Positions 17,821 to 28,176 of a DNA stretch of 64,000 nt are shown piece by piece (positions within the stretch are counted from its first letter, which is position 1; every line of letters begins with the position of its first letter). The stretch covers positions 62,001-126,000 of the forward strand of contig CAINNJ010000033.1 of assembly GCA_903851195.1 (NCBI GenBank), written 5' to 3'. The stretch comes from an uncultured Acidobacteriia bacterium (GTDB lineage Bacteria; Acidobacteriota; Terriglobia; Bryobacterales; Bryobacteraceae). The translations under genes and the position numbers were made by a program. A model generated the notes under the pieces. The model was not told where the DNA came from. It searched no databases and saw only the letters and a list, made by a program, of their open reading frames with translations.

Positions 17821-18353
17821 GCAGTCTCAATCAACCCGCGGCGCTGCAACTCGCGCCAGACCTTCTCCACGCTCTCCGCCGGCGACTCCCGGTCCGATCG
17901 CACCACCACATCCGGATTCTCCGGCGGCTCATACGGATCCGAAATACCCGTGAACTGCCCCACTTCGCCCGCCAGCGCGCGCTTGTAAAGCCCCTTCACG
18001 TCCCGCGCGGCCAGCACCTCGATCGGACACTCCACATACACTTCCACGAAATTCGCGATCCGGGCCTTCACTTCCTCCCGCGTCGCCCGATACGGAGAAA
18101 TCGCCGCCACCACCGCAATCACCCCGTTCCGCGACAACAACTCGCTCACGAATCCAATCCGCCGCACATTCGTGTCCCGATCCTCCCGGCTAAAACCCAG
18201 CCCCTGCGAGAGATTCGTCCTCACCACATCCCCGTCGAGCAGTTCCACCTTCGCCGCGCCCGCGCGAAAACGCTCCATCAGCCGGTCCGATATCGTGCTC
18301 TTCCCGGCCCCGGACATCCCTGTCAGCCACAACGTAAAACCCTGATGAGTCAT
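17817..18353 (-). CDS. cysC: adenylyl-sulfate kinase
   Basis: 178 residues. Phosphorylates APS at the 3' hydroxyl to PAPS using ATP. P-loop GMSGAGKST (residues ~13-21), LDGDVVRTNLSQGLGFSREDRDTNVRRIGFV (APS-binding region), AAISPYRATREEVK, VYVECPIEVLAARDVKGLYKRALAGEV and FTGISDPYEPPENPDVVV match CysC closely. It lies 4 bp after cysH and overlaps the PHP gene. No sat/cysDN (ATP sulfurylase) is in the window. Confidence 0.96.
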   Translation of the reverse strand: MTHQGFTLWLTGMSGAGKSTISDRLMERFRAGAAKVELLDGDVVRTNLSQGLGFSREDRDTNVRRIGFVSELLSRNGVIAVVAAISPYRATREEVKARIANFVEVYVECPIEVLAARDVKGLYKRALAGEVGQFTGISDPYEPPENPDVVVRSDRESPAESVEKVWRELQRRGLIETA

Positions 18354-18357
18354 AAAG

Positions 18358-19107
18358 TCAAATGCGCGCGTTATTCAGCAAATCCTGAAGCAATACATCT
18401 ACCGTACGCAATACCCGGCCGTCCGGCGCGAAATGCAAACCGCACTCCTTGTCGGCATCGCTTTCCCACCACCACCGGCCGGCCCGCTCGTCCTCACCCG
18501 CCGTAATCGCCCTCGTGCACGGGTCGCATCCAATACTCGAATACCCCGCCGCGTACAGCGGATGCTCCGGCAATCCCTGCTCGGCCGTATAACGCGCCAC
18601 ATCCGCCGCGCTCCAGTCCGCCAAAGGACTGATCTTCACCGGAGATCCGGACCGATCCACCACCTCGACACCCGCACGCAAATCGCTCTGCCCGCGCCGA
18701 ACTCCCGTGAAATACGCCCCAATGCCCGCCATCCTCGCGGCCAGCGGACGCACCTTCCGCACATTGCAGCACAAACTCCGCTGCGCCAACCCTTGGTAGA
18801 ACAGATCCCGCCCATGCAGCGCCACCATGGATTCAACTTCCGCAGGCTCCGGAACGATCCTCTCCACCCGGATGCCATACCGCCGTTCCACGGTGCCGAT
18901 CATCTCCAGAGTCGCCTCCGGTAGCCGGCCCGTATCAATCGTCATAACGGAAACAGGATGCCCCGCGCCCATCGCCAGATCGACAATCACCACGCCTTCG
19001 CGCTGAAAGCTCGTCAGCACGACCAGCGAATCTCCGAATTCGGAAACGGCGGCGTCCACAACTGCCCGGGCGGAATCGACTGGGTTCATGACATCGACTG
19101 GGTTCAT
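18358..19107 (-). CDS. cysH: APS/PAPS reductase with iron-sulfur cluster motif
   Basis: 249 residues from ATG 19107; a second in-frame ATG at 19089 results from an 18-bp duplication. It reduces adenylyl-sulfate to sulfite with thioredoxin. Fold markers: VLTSFQREGVVIVDLA (PP-loop region), TIDTGRLPEAT. The paired Cys113-Cys114 (SLCCNVRKV) and Cys194/Cys197 (GCDPC) are the [4Fe-4S] ligands found in APS reductases and in some bacterial PAPS-using enzymes; the catalytic ECGLH is at 221-225. The presence of cysC beside it leaves open which nucleotide is the physiological substrate. Confidence 0.95.
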   Translation of the reverse strand: MNPVDVMNPVDSARAVVDAAVSEFGDSLVVLTSFQREGVVIVDLAMGAGHPVSVMTIDTGRLPEATLEMIGTVERRYGIRVERIVPEPAEVESMVALHGRDLFYQGLAQRSLCCNVRKVRPLAARMAGIGAYFTGVRRGQSDLRAGVEVVDRSGSPVKISPLADWSAADVARYTAEQGLPEHPLYAAGYSSIGCDPCTRAITAGEDERAGRWWWESDADKECGLHFAPDGRVLRTVDVLLQDLLNNARI

Positions 19108-19110
19108 GAC
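19075..19110. repeat. 18-bp tandem duplication over the cysH start
   Basis: Two perfect copies (19075-19092 and 19093-19110) of an 18-bp unit that includes the cysH ATG. Because 18 is a multiple of three, the protein begins MNPVDVMNPVD and either ATG can be used. Confidence 0.95.
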
Positions 19111-19156
19111 AAGGGGGACCAAACAGAACTGGAAAGAAAACGAAAGGAGGGAAAAA

Positions 19157-19232
<76 letters not shown>

Positions 19233-19421
19233 TTGCGCGAAACTTCTATGATCTCCCGATCGGTGCCAGCCTGTCAAACAATATCGTAACAGGGCACCGT
19301 GCGGCACTGACTGATCACTTCGAAGGCGCTCCGGTGCGAAACCACACCGCAACCACCATCAAATCGTAACACACCCGTATTTGTCCCCATCGCACCCGCT
19401 CCGATATCATGACAACCGACC

Positions 19422-20702
19422 ATGCTCAAAGAATACGCATTTGAAATGGCCGCCTCGGCCATCCGCTTCGGTTCCGGAGCCACCCGCGAAGTCGGAGCCG
19501 ACCTCGCCGATCTCGGCGCCAAATCCGTCCTCGTCTACCTCGACCCCAACCTCCGCAACCTCACACCCGTAGTCACCACCCTCGAATCTCTCGAACACCA
19601 CCACGTTCCCTACCGCCTCTTCGACCGCGTCCGCGTCGAGCCTACCGACCTCTCCATGCACGAAGCCATCGCCTTCGCCAACGAAAATCCCTGCGACGCC
19701 TTCGTCGCCGTCGGCGGCGGCTCCACCATCGACACCGCGAAAATCGCCAATCTCTACTCGTGCCACCCCGCCGACTTCCTCGATTACGTCAACCAGCCCA
19801 TCGGCAAAGGCAAGCCCGTCCCCGGTCCCGTAAAACCCCTTATCGCGATCCCCACCACCGCCGGCACCGGCAGCGAAACCACCGGCACCGCCATCTTCGA
19901 CTACAAATCCCTCCGCGCCAAAACCGGCATCTCCCATCGACGCCTCAAACCTACCCTCGGCATCGTCGATTCCGACAACACCCGCTCCCTACTTCCCGCC
20001 GTCGCCGCGGCTTGTGGTCTGGACGTCCTCTGCCACGCTATCGAGTCCTACACCACCATCCCCTTCACCGAACGCCCTCGACCCGAACGCCCCGTCCTTC
20101 GCCCGTCCTACCAGGGCGCCAACCCCATCAGCGATCTCTGGAGCCTCGAAGCCCTTCGCCTCACCGCTCAAAACATCCGGCGCGCCGTCGCCGATCCGAC
20201 CGATGACGCCGCTCGCTCCGCCATGCTCCTCGCCTCTTCTTACGCCGGCATCGGCTTCGGCAACGCCGGCGTCCATCTGCCTCACGGCATGTCCTACCCG
20301 GTAGCCGGCCTCGTGAAAACCTTCCGCGCCGCGGGATACGAAGCGGTCGACCATCCCCTCGTTCCCCACGGCATCTCCGTCATCCTCAACGCCCCCGCCG
20401 TGTTCCGATTCACCGCCCAGGCCTGCCCCGAACGACACCTCGAAGCCGCCCGCATCCTCGGCGCCGACATCTCCGCAGCCCACCTGGAAGACGCCGGGAA
20501 AATCCTCTCCGACCAGCTCCTCCGCCTCATGCAGGATCTCCACATGCCCAACGGCCTGGCCGCCCTCGGCTACACCGCAGCCGACATTCCGGCCCTCGTC
20601 GAAGGCACGCTGCCCCAGCACCGCGTCACCAAACTTTCACCCCGCCCGGCAGGACCCGAAGAACTCGCCCAACTCTTCGAAGACTCCCTGATCGCCTGGT
20701 AA
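19422..20702 (+). CDS. iron-containing alcohol dehydrogenase, hydroxyacid-oxoacid transhydrogenase type
   Basis: 426 residues. Group III Fe-dependent dehydrogenase fold: an N-terminal NAD-binding half with VAVGGGSTIDTAKIANL (near 98-113) and IPTTAGTGSETTGTAIF, and a helical metal domain with DVLCHAIESY (Asp/His ligands, near 205), HLPHGMSYPVAG (His near 290) and VPHGISVIL. Long insertions such as FTERPRPERPVLRPSYQGANPISD resemble mammalian ADHFE1, which transfers hydride between 4-hydroxybutyrate and 2-oxoglutarate. The exact substrate is unproved. It is followed 8 bp later by the DinB gene. Confidence 0.85.
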   Translation: MLKEYAFEMAASAIRFGSGATREVGADLADLGAKSVLVYLDPNLRNLTPVVTTLESLEHHHVPYRLFDRVRVEPTDLSMHEAIAFANENPCDAFVAVGGGSTIDTAKIANLYSCHPADFLDYVNQPIGKGKPVPGPVKPLIAIPTTAGTGSETTGTAIFDYKSLRAKTGISHRRLKPTLGIVDSDNTRSLLPAVAAACGLDVLCHAIESYTTIPFTERPRPERPVLRPSYQGANPISDLWSLEALRLTAQNIRRAVADPTDDAARSAMLLASSYAGIGFGNAGVHLPHGMSYPVAGLVKTFRAAGYEAVDHPLVPHGISVILNAPAVFRFTAQACPERHLEAARILGADISAAHLEDAGKILSDQLLRLMQDLHMPNGLAALGYTAADIPALVEGTLPQHRVTKLSPRPAGPEELAQLFEDSLIAW

Positions 20703-20710
20703 ACTGACAC

Positions 20711-21217
20711 ATGCCCAACGAACTTGCCCGCCGCCTGCGCGATATCGTTGCCGCCGAACTCCCGGTGCTCGCCACCCTGTCCGACGCACACGTCTCCAGC
20801 AAACCGGCCGGATCCGACAGCTGGTCCCCCAAACAGGAACTCGGCCATCTCATCGATTCCGCCGCCAACAACCACCTCCGCTTCGTCCGTGGCGCCATTG
20901 CCACCGAAACCGCGCCAAAACCGCTCCTGTTCGACGGCTACGCCCAAAACGCCTGGGTCTCCATCCACGGCTACGACGACTCCCCCTGGCAGGAAACGGT
21001 CGCCTTCTGGGGCCAGTACAACACCTTTCTCGCCGCTCTCATCGAACGCATTCCTGCATCCGCCCTCGCCACCGAATGCACCTTCGCCGCCGGCCCCGTC
21101 CTCACTCTTGGCTTTGTGATCGACGACTACATCGTCCACATGCAACACCACCTCGACCACCTCATCGGCCGCGCCGTCGTCACTCCCTACCCGCGGATCA
21201 AGCCGCAAACCACCTGA
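20711..21217 (+). CDS. DinB/YfiT-like metalloenzyme-fold protein
   Basis: 168 residues, four-helix-bundle DinB type. Likely metal His are in ELGHLIDSAANNH (residues ~44-56) and in IVHMQHHLDHL near 143-153, matching the H..H..H pattern of the DinB family. The WSPKQELGHL pattern is typical of the DinB_2/thiol-transferase-like subgroup. It is probably co-transcribed with the preceding dehydrogenase. Members include thiol S-transferases; specific function unknown. Confidence 0.85.
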   Translation: MPNELARRLRDIVAAELPVLATLSDAHVSSKPAGSDSWSPKQELGHLIDSAANNHLRFVRGAIATETAPKPLLFDGYAQNAWVSIHGYDDSPWQETVAFWGQYNTFLAALIERIPASALATECTFAAGPVLTLGFVIDDYIVHMQHHLDHLIGRAVVTPYPRIKPQTT

Positions 21218-21474
21218 CCGGTCGCCCCATTACGCCCCCGGCCCCGTGCCGAAAACAACAAACCCCGGCGCTTCGCAACCCGGCCCAAACCAAAACCGAA
21301 GCGCCCTGTTGTAACGTGTTTTAAAACCTCCGCATTGTGCTAGACTCATCCTGTTCGCAGCACAACGGGACTCTTCACGCGCCCCACCATCCTGCTGTAA
21401 CCACGAATAATCAGACGAGGTTACGACCTCATTTCGGACAGCCCCATCGGCGTCCAGGGAGAAGTGTTGTCTTT
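21218..21474. other. dnaA upstream region
   Basis: 257 bp without a gene. It contains a perfect 10-bp palindrome GTTTTAAAAC (21318-21327) and a TAGACT hexamer (21341-21346) that could be a -10 box for dnaA, without a good -35. AGGGAGAAG at about 21456-21464 is the likely dnaA ribosome-binding site. I found no convincing DnaA box here. Confidence 0.4.
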
Positions 21475-22809
21475 GTGACCGGTGAGAATCGTAGCCCCTG
21501 GGATCTCATCAAGCACCAGCTTGAACAAAAACTGAGTACGGAGAGTTTCGAGAACTGGATCTCCAGAACTCAATTCCTCCGCGTTGAGGGCCGTACCATC
21601 GTCGTCAGCGTCCCGGATGGTCACACCGTCTCCTTCCTCCAGGAAGAGTACTCGCAACAGATCGATTCGCTCGCCCGCGCCCTCGGCCTCGGCCTCGATC
21701 ACGTCTCCTTCCAGGTCGGCGGCAACGCTTCCCTCGGCAGCACCGGACCCTGGGCCGACCCGGCCGTAACCAGCAATCCACCCGAAATCGAATCGCCCAT
21801 TACCCTCAATCCGAAGTTCACCTTCGGATCCTTCGTCGTCGGAGCCTGCAACCAGTTCGCGCACGCCGCCGCCCAGTCCGTCGCAACCGACCCCTCCCGT
21901 CGCTACAACCCCCTCTACCTCTACGGCGGCGTCGGCATGGGCAAAACTCACCTCATGCATGCCATCGGCCGCGCGCTCCTCGCCAACGGCCACATGCGGA
22001 TCATCTACACCACCAGCGAGCGCTTCACCAACGAAGTCGTCAGCGGAATCAAACACGGCAAGATGTCCCAGCTCCGCGAGCGTTACCGCTCCGCCGACGT
22101 CCTCCTGATCGACGACATCCAGTCCCTCGGCTCCAAAGACCGCACGCAGGAAGAATTCTTCCACACCTTCAACGAACTGCACGACGCCCAGAAACAAATC
22201 GTCATCTCGAGCGACTGCCCGCCCAAAGACATCACCGGCCTCGTCGACCGCCTCCGCTCCCGCTTCGAGTGGGGTCTCATGGCGGACATCGAACCGCCGG
22301 ATCTCGAAACGAAAATGGCCATTCTCGAAAAGAAGGCCGAACTCGAAGGCGCCACGCTCCCGGCCGACGTCCGCCTCTTCATCGCCGAAAAGACCAAATC
22401 CAACGTCCGCGAACTGGAAGGCGCGCTCGTCAAACTGGTCGCTTACTCGTCCCTCACCCAAACACCCATCAGCATCACGATGGCGAAACAGATTCTCAAA
22501 CATCTCCTCGAACGCCAGGACCGCCGCGTCACCATCGAAGCTGTCCAGAAGGCGGTCGCGGAGAAGTACGGCATCAAACCCTCCCAGCTCCGCGAAAAGA
22601 GCAACCGCAAGGAAATCGTCGGACCCCGCCAGGTCGCCATGTTCCTCGTCAAGGAACTCACTCCCGCGTCACTGCCCGAAATCGGCCGCGCTTTTGGCGG
22701 TAAACATCACACCACCGTCATCCACTCGATCGACAAAGTTCGTGACCAGAGGCCCACCGACCCGGACCTCAACAAACTCATCAACAGCGTCATCGATTCC
22801 TTCCAGTAA
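21475..22809 (+). CDS. dnaA: chromosomal replication initiator DnaA
   Basis: 444 residues from GTG 21475, 10 nt after a purine-rich ribosome-binding site; the frame is open upstream but that part is unlike DnaA. Domain I: WDLIKHQLEQKLSTESFENWI. Short linker. Domain III AAA+: Walker A GGVGMGKTH at 151-159, Walker B VLLIDDIQSL, sensor and Arg finger regions (RLRSRFEWGL). Domain IV: the DNA-binding signature GGKHHTTVIHSIDKV near the C-terminus, slightly different from the usual GGRDHTTV. It opens the replication origin. The intergenic region after it is the likely oriC. Confidence 0.97.
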   Translation: MTGENRSPWDLIKHQLEQKLSTESFENWISRTQFLRVEGRTIVVSVPDGHTVSFLQEEYSQQIDSLARALGLGLDHVSFQVGGNASLGSTGPWADPAVTSNPPEIESPITLNPKFTFGSFVVGACNQFAHAAAQSVATDPSRRYNPLYLYGGVGMGKTHLMHAIGRALLANGHMRIIYTTSERFTNEVVSGIKHGKMSQLRERYRSADVLLIDDIQSLGSKDRTQEEFFHTFNELHDAQKQIVISSDCPPKDITGLVDRLRSRFEWGLMADIEPPDLETKMAILEKKAELEGATLPADVRLFIAEKTKSNVRELEGALVKLVAYSSLTQTPISITMAKQILKHLLERQDRRVTIEAVQKAVAEKYGIKPSQLREKSNRKEIVGPRQVAMFLVKELTPASLPEIGRAFGGKHHTTVIHSIDKVRDQRPTDPDLNKLINSVIDSFQ

Positions 22810-23145
22810 TCCCACACCCTCTCCCCTTAAAATCCGCCAACAAAACCACAGCCTAAACCGCTGTCCCCCAAACACTTATCTGGTTCTCCACAGAACCCCG
22901 TAAAAAACGGGCTCTGGAAACCTGCGTAAAGACGGTAACACCCGTTCCACCGCTCCCGCCCCTTTCCTCCACAGCCTAAACGCGAGTAGCCACGACACTT
23001 ACCGGAATATCCACAGCTCCCTGCCCGATCACCCCACGAACCCGTGTGTAAAAACCGCGGCCACGCCGGTTCTCCGGATGTCTTCCGCCTGCCCCGCACA
23101 ACTGCGCAAACCGTAAGCTTTTACTTCACAACAACTTGAACGTCA

Positions 23146-23214
23146 ATCCACATTTCCACAACACCGGTCACTACGATCTTTAAAACGTATATATCCGGAA
23201 CGTCGTCGGAAGGC
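23146..23214 (+). repeat. oriC module copy A
   Basis: 69-bp segment: two TCCACA cores, then CCGGT..ACGATCT, then an AT-rich stretch ending near GGAAGG. It aligns without gaps to copy B at a constant offset of 324 bp, with roughly 70-75% identity by eye. Confidence 0.7.
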
Positions 23215-23469
23215 GCCGAGCCCTCCGAAAAACCTCCGCCAGACCACTTTCCACGCCTTCAACCCCCCTTGCCGGATCTCCGCTACACCGTCCACAGCTC
23301 AACCTGCTGCAGACGCAACACTTCCCCGGTTCTCCACACCCGCCCTCCCCCCGGCCCTATGGATATCTGTGCAAATTTCGCCTCCTCTCCGGAACTCCCC
23401 AGCACTTCCGCCCGGAACGCACAAAGCATCGCCCGGGTAAGCTCAATCGAATAAATGGCATACGGCGGG

Positions 23470-23538
23470 ATCCACAGATCCACAACCCCGGTAACGACGA
23501 TCTATAAAACCGATAACTCTTTAACGCCGTAGGAAGCG
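23470..23538 (+). repeat. oriC module copy B
   Basis: Second copy of the module (ATCCACAGATCCACAAC start, CCGGTAACGACGATCT centre, AT-rich end, GGAAGC). It lies nearer dnaN and ends about 50 bp before the TATAAT at 23592. Confidence 0.7.
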
Positions 23539-23591
23539 GCCTCGCCCTGCTTCCCGTCAGCCCCCAAATGGCGCAAACGGCTAAATTTTTG

Positions 23592-23597
23592 TATAAT
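23592..23597 (+). promoter_or_regulatory. candidate dnaN -10 box
   Basis: Perfect TATAAT in AT-rich surroundings (ATTTTTGTATAATTTAGAG), 209 bp before the dnaN ATG. No recognisable -35 lies 16-18 bp upstream. If used, dnaN has a leader of about 200 nt. Confidence 0.4.
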
Positions 23598-23753
23598 TTA
23601 GAGAGCTTCCACATTCGACGATTCCGTCAGCAGCGGTTCTCTTCCGGCACCAGCAACCCGCGGCAAGAGAAACCTGGCAAAAGAGACCTTTGGAATTGCC
23701 GATCCGGAAGCAAAACGCCCGACTTGCCGCCACCGTCCTGAGAACCTCAGCAA

Positions 23754-23783
23754 CGGCAGAGACAGACACGGCAGAGACAGAAA
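23754..23783. repeat. 15-bp tandem duplication in the dnaN leader
   Basis: Copies 23754-23768 and 23769-23783 of CGGCAGAGACAGAMA. They end just before the AGAGAGGAG ribosome-binding site (about 23784-23792) of dnaN. Confidence 0.9.
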
Positions 23784-23805
23784 AGAGAGGAGTTTCAACA
23801 ACTCA

Positions 23806-24927
23806 ATGGAATTCACCGTCAGTAAGGCGGATCTCGTCCGCGAACTGGGTTTGTCTCAGGGTGTCGTCGAAAAGAAAACGACCATCCCGATTCTCTCCAA
23901 CGTTCTGCTCGAAGCCATCGGGGACCGCCTGTTCCTCACCGCCACGGACCTCGAGCTCGGTCTCCGCACCTCTTGCCCCGCCAAGGTGAAGAAAGAGGGC
24001 TCCGGCACCATCCCCGCCAAGAAGCTGCTCGACTTCGTGCGCCTTCTGCCCGATGCCGAAATCACCGTCAAATTCGGCGACAACCACTGGGCCTCGCTCA
24101 CCTGCGGCCGTTCCCGAACCCGCATCGCCGGCATGAGCCGCGAGAGCTTCCCGGAACTTCCGCCCATGCCGGAATCCGTCGCCGAGCTTCCCGCCAAACA
24201 GCTCACCGCGATGATCTCGCGGACCATGTTCGCCATTTCCATGGAAGAGAGCCGCTTCACCCTGAACGGCGCCCTGCTTCTTCTGGCGCCCAACGGCCTC
24301 ACCATGGTCGCGACCGACGGCCATCGCCTCGCCTATGTCCACAAACCCGCCGCGGAAGGCGCCGCGGGCCACGTCTCCTACCGCGCTCTGGTGCCCCGCA
24401 AGGCCATGGGCGAGATCCTCAAGCTGGCCGACGACCCCGAAGCGCAGGTCCGCTTCGCCGGCGACGACAACCACCTCTTCTTCGAATTCGGTCCGCGGCT
24501 CCTGATCACCCGCAAGCTGACCGGCAATTTCCCGGATTACGAACGCGTCCTCCCGCAGGACAACACCAACATCTCCCGCATCTCGAAGGACGAGGTCAAA
24601 GCCGCCATCGAACGCGTCGCCCAGTTTGCGGATGAGCGCTCCCGCGCCATTCGCGTGCAGTTCACCACCGGCGAAGTCCGCATCTTCTCCTCTTCGCTCG
24701 AAACCGGTGAATCCGAAGAGAGCGTGCCCAGCGAATACTCGGGCCCGGATCTCGAAATCGGCTTTAACGCGCAGTACCTCCTCGAATTCCTGCGGGCCGT
24801 TCCGCAGGACCAGGTTTCCTTCTCGCTCAAAGACCAAAAGAGCGCCGGCGAGCTCCAGCCGGTTCACGGTGCCGAAAACACCGATCCGGAGCAATACCGC
24901 TATGTCGTGATGCCCATGCGCATCTGA
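23806..24927 (+). CDS. dnaN: DNA polymerase III sliding clamp (beta subunit)
   Basis: 373 residues, the normal beta-clamp length, with three repeated clamp domains. Seen: MEFTVSKADLVRELGLSQGV and IPILSNVLLEA at the N-terminus, SFPELP, MFAISMEESRFTLNGALL, VATDGHRLAY, FPDYERVLP, and the C-terminal YVVMPMRI end that lines the hydrophobic client-binding pocket. It encircles DNA and tethers polymerase and repair proteins. It lies downstream of the putative oriC and 30 bp before gyrB, so it is probably co-transcribed with gyrB. Confidence 0.98.
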   Translation: MEFTVSKADLVRELGLSQGVVEKKTTIPILSNVLLEAIGDRLFLTATDLELGLRTSCPAKVKKEGSGTIPAKKLLDFVRLLPDAEITVKFGDNHWASLTCGRSRTRIAGMSRESFPELPPMPESVAELPAKQLTAMISRTMFAISMEESRFTLNGALLLLAPNGLTMVATDGHRLAYVHKPAAEGAAGHVSYRALVPRKAMGEILKLADDPEAQVRFAGDDNHLFFEFGPRLLITRKLTGNFPDYERVLPQDNTNISRISKDEVKAAIERVAQFADERSRAIRVQFTTGEVRIFSSSLETGESEESVPSEYSGPDLEIGFNAQYLLEFLRAVPQDQVSFSLKDQKSAGELQPVHGAENTDPEQYRYVVMPMRI

Positions 24928-24942
24928 CCCGGCGGTTTTTGA

Positions 24943-27405
<2,463 letters not shown>

Positions 27406-27423
27406 GCCACGCCTGAAAACACG

Positions 27424-27449
27424 GGCCGCGGCGAATCCATCCCGCGGCC
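27424..27449 (+). terminator. hairpin after gyrB
   Basis: Perfect 8-bp stem GGCCGCGG/CCGCGGCC with a 10-nt loop, 18 bp after the gyrB stop. It is followed by TGCTTCATAATAAAA rather than a clean T tract, so termination may be inefficient. Confidence 0.5.
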
Positions 27450-27484
27450 TGCTTCATAATAAAAACCCGCAACGGAACGACGAA

Positions 27485-27700
27485 ATCATCATCAACCCTG
27501 AGATCCTCATCGGCAAACCTGTAATCGCCGGCACCAGACTCTCGGTGGAATTCATCGTCGATCTCCTGGCTGCCGGGTGGAGCCACAGCGACATTCTTAC
27601 CAGTTATCCCCACCTCCAGGAAAACGACATCCTGGCATATCCGCGCTACGCAGGAGAGCACCTCCACAACGAACGGGTTTATCCCCTACCGACAGTATGA
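27485..27700 (+). CDS. DUF433 antitoxin-like protein without a normal start codon
   Basis: The frame encodes a near-complete DUF433 domain: INPEILIGKPVIAGTRLSVEFIVDLL, SDILTSYPHLQENDILAY and NERVYPLP at the end. In such two-gene modules DUF433 is the presumed antitoxin. No ATG, GTG or TTG precedes the domain in frame within a reasonable distance; only ATC codons (27485-27493) or a CTG at 27449 inside the hairpin are available. Its TGA overlaps the ATG of a truncated DUF5615 gene (ATGA). Either it uses a rare start, or its 5' end has been lost as the locus decays. Confidence 0.5.
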   Translation: MIINPEILIGKPVIAGTRLSVEFIVDLLAAGWSHSDILTSYPHLQENDILAYPRYAGEHLHNERVYPLPTV

Positions 27701-27828
27701 GGTTTTTGGCCGACGAGAATTTCCCATTCCCGGCGATTACCGGACTCAGATCTAACGGCCACGATGTGTCCTCGATTGCCGAATGCCACGCCGGAGTCCG
27801 CGTCCGCCAACTGCTCACTTCCGACTGA
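27697..27828 (+). pseudogene. truncated DUF5615 PIN-like toxin
   Basis: 43 codons beginning MRFLADENFPFPAITGLRSNGHDVSSIAE, the characteristic opening of DUF5615 (Mut7-C-like PIN fold) proteins, which are normally about 110-120 residues. After HAGVRVRQ it jumps to LLTSD, resembling the later LLTxDxDFG strand, and stops. The central part and C-terminus with remaining acidic residues are therefore missing. The likely explanation is an internal deletion plus a stop. It is translationally coupled to the DUF433 frame. Confidence 0.7.
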
Positions 27829-27835
27829 ATTCCCC

Positions 27836-28165
27836 CTACCCCAGCATCCCCAAAGCCGCCATCAGCTCACTCCGCGTGTGATCGTCCCCCGAAGCCCCGG
27901 TCACCTCGATCCCCTTTCGATAAATCTCCCGCGCCTCCTCCGTCCGTCCCAGCTTCTCCAGAGTCTGCCCGCCATGAAAATACCCGGCCGCATATCCCGG
28001 GTTATAACTCAGCAGCTGTTCAAACTCCCTCACCGCCGTCTCCAGCTCCCCCGACCTCACATACTCCATCGCCAACCCGTACCGCGCGAAACCATCCTCA
28101 GGCTTCTGCTCCACCATCGATTTCAGGATTTCCAGCCGATTATTTCCCATAACTCTTGTTACCAT
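27836..28165 (-). CDS. small tetratricopeptide-repeat protein
   Basis: 109 residues (ATG 28165; ATG 28150 also possible). Helix-turn-helix repeats of 34 residues are visible: EDGFARYGLAMEYVRSGELETAVREFEQLLSYNPGYA followed by AGYFHGGQTLEKLGRTEEAREIYRKGIEV, with the G/A/Y and P positions of TPR motifs. No signal peptide or catalytic domain. Such single small TPR proteins usually mediate protein contacts. It is divergent from the VOC gene with 11 bp between starts. Confidence 0.8.
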   Translation of the reverse strand: MVTRVMGNNRLEILKSMVEQKPEDGFARYGLAMEYVRSGELETAVREFEQLLSYNPGYAAGYFHGGQTLEKLGRTEEAREIYRKGIEVTGASGDDHTRSELMAALGMLG

Positions 28166-28176
28166 AGCCTCCAGCC

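Larger units (their letters stand above)
22810..23805. other. putative oriC (dnaA-dnaN intergenic region)
   Basis: 996 bp without a credible gene. It holds many TCCACA cores on the + strand resembling DnaA boxes: TTCTCCACA at 22884-22892 and 23330-23338, ATATCCACA at 23007-23015, CAATCCACA/ATTTCCACA at 23144-23160, and GGATCCACA/AGATCCACA at 23468-23484. No perfect TTATCCACA was found. Two related segments ACACTTA..TCCACAG (about 22872-22893 and 22995-23016) and two ~69-bp modules repeat the layout. AT-rich tracts follow each module (TTTAAAACGTATATAT near 23180; TATAAAACCGATAACTCTTTAA near 23503). Position and content fit an origin; function is inferred. Confidence 0.7.
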
